In this document: piece after piece, positions 63,873 through 64,000 of the stretch
Layout: every line of letters starts with the position of its first letter
How positions within the stretch are numbered: position 1 is the first letter of the stretch
NCBI RefSeq assembly: GCF_004342845.1
Contig: NZ_SLXB01000010.1
Span: 38,315 to 102,314 of the forward strand
Length of the DNA stretch: 64,000 nucleotides
Direction of reading: 5' to 3'
DNA from: Prevotella heparinolytica
GTDB lineage: Bacteria > Bacteroidota > Bacteroidia > Bacteroidales > Bacteroidaceae
Translations under genes and position numbers: made by a program
The notes under the pieces: generated by a model
What the model was told of the DNA's origin: nothing
The model's database searches: none
Seen by the model: the letters and a program-made list of their open reading frames with translations, nothing else

Positions 63873-64000
63873 CAGCCCGAATTCGTGAGAATAATAACAT
63901 AAAACAAGTTCCTATGTTTAAAATCGGAAGTGACGGATAACATAATATAGCCCTAAAAAAGCTATACCATTATAGTTAACTTTGTAAGTGATAACAACAA

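Overview
The window is chromosomal DNA of a Bacteroidales gut bacterium, most likely the genus Bacteroides. The evidence is two SusC/SusD pairs, a BtuB/BtuG cobamide locus under a B12 riboswitch, a PL10 pectate lyase, class I fumarase, and many promoters with the Bacteroidetes -7 element TAnnTTTG. I cannot name the species. I saw no rRNA, tRNA or CRISPR array.

Region 1 (1-11280) is part of a mobilizable element. It holds the end of a DUF3987 primase/helicase-like gene, a Toprim/DUF6371 gene behind a symmetric TTGCAC/GTGCAA repeat cluster, a candidate oriT, a MobV relaxase, and a HigB/HigA-type toxin-antitoxin pair. Cargo follows: an acyltransferase, an ECF sigma factor joined to a beta-barrel but split by a frameshift, and a methyltransferase. 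Then come a two-TM protein, an excisionase-like HTH gene and the N-terminal half of another DUF3987 gene, cut at the element/chromosome junction.

Region 2 (11281-18740) is a cobamide uptake operon on the minus strand: riboswitch, btuB, btuG and three accessory surface lipoproteins (one DUF4465/BtuH-like flanked by two paralogues). Region 3 (18831-32775) has tadA, a small RHH-like gene, an S41 protease lipoprotein, yraN, a YjbR/MmcQ gene, biotin ligase, a TPR protein, a MATE exporter, a TetR-linked pair of ABC exporter half-transporters and a copper P-type ATPase. Region 4 (33313-37738) is a tightly coupled operon: an RND/MMPL permease, a LolA-like periplasmic protein and an outer-membrane barrel, probably a trans-envelope lipid or hydrophobe path. 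Region 5 (38126-47083) is housekeeping: pyrH, frr, rsgA, pelA, fumarase, a DUF4954 protein and hflX.

Region 6 (47429-58934) looks like an invertible SusC/SusD expression switch. A complete SusC/SusD pair on the minus strand and a promoterless SusC lacking its signal peptide (followed by an intact SusD) on the plus strand face away from a tyrosine recombinase gene. A 67-bp inverted repeat inside both susC genes is in the same reading frame in each. Recombination there would move the promoter and the first ~85 codons from one susC to the other. Region 7 (58989-64000) holds a decayed marC, an AAA-type ATPase behind a palindromic operator, radC, a family 2 glycosyltransferase and efp.

The least explained signal crosses the regions. 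Six intergenic gaps (about 11.4, 19.4, 33.1, 41.8, 52.7 and 61.1 kb) carry imperfect tandem arrays with a 22-23 bp period (11 bp at 19.4 kb). The arrays are unrelated in sequence, but most repeat units contain a small dyad whose arms change together. Two gaps also hold copies of a MITE-like repeat.
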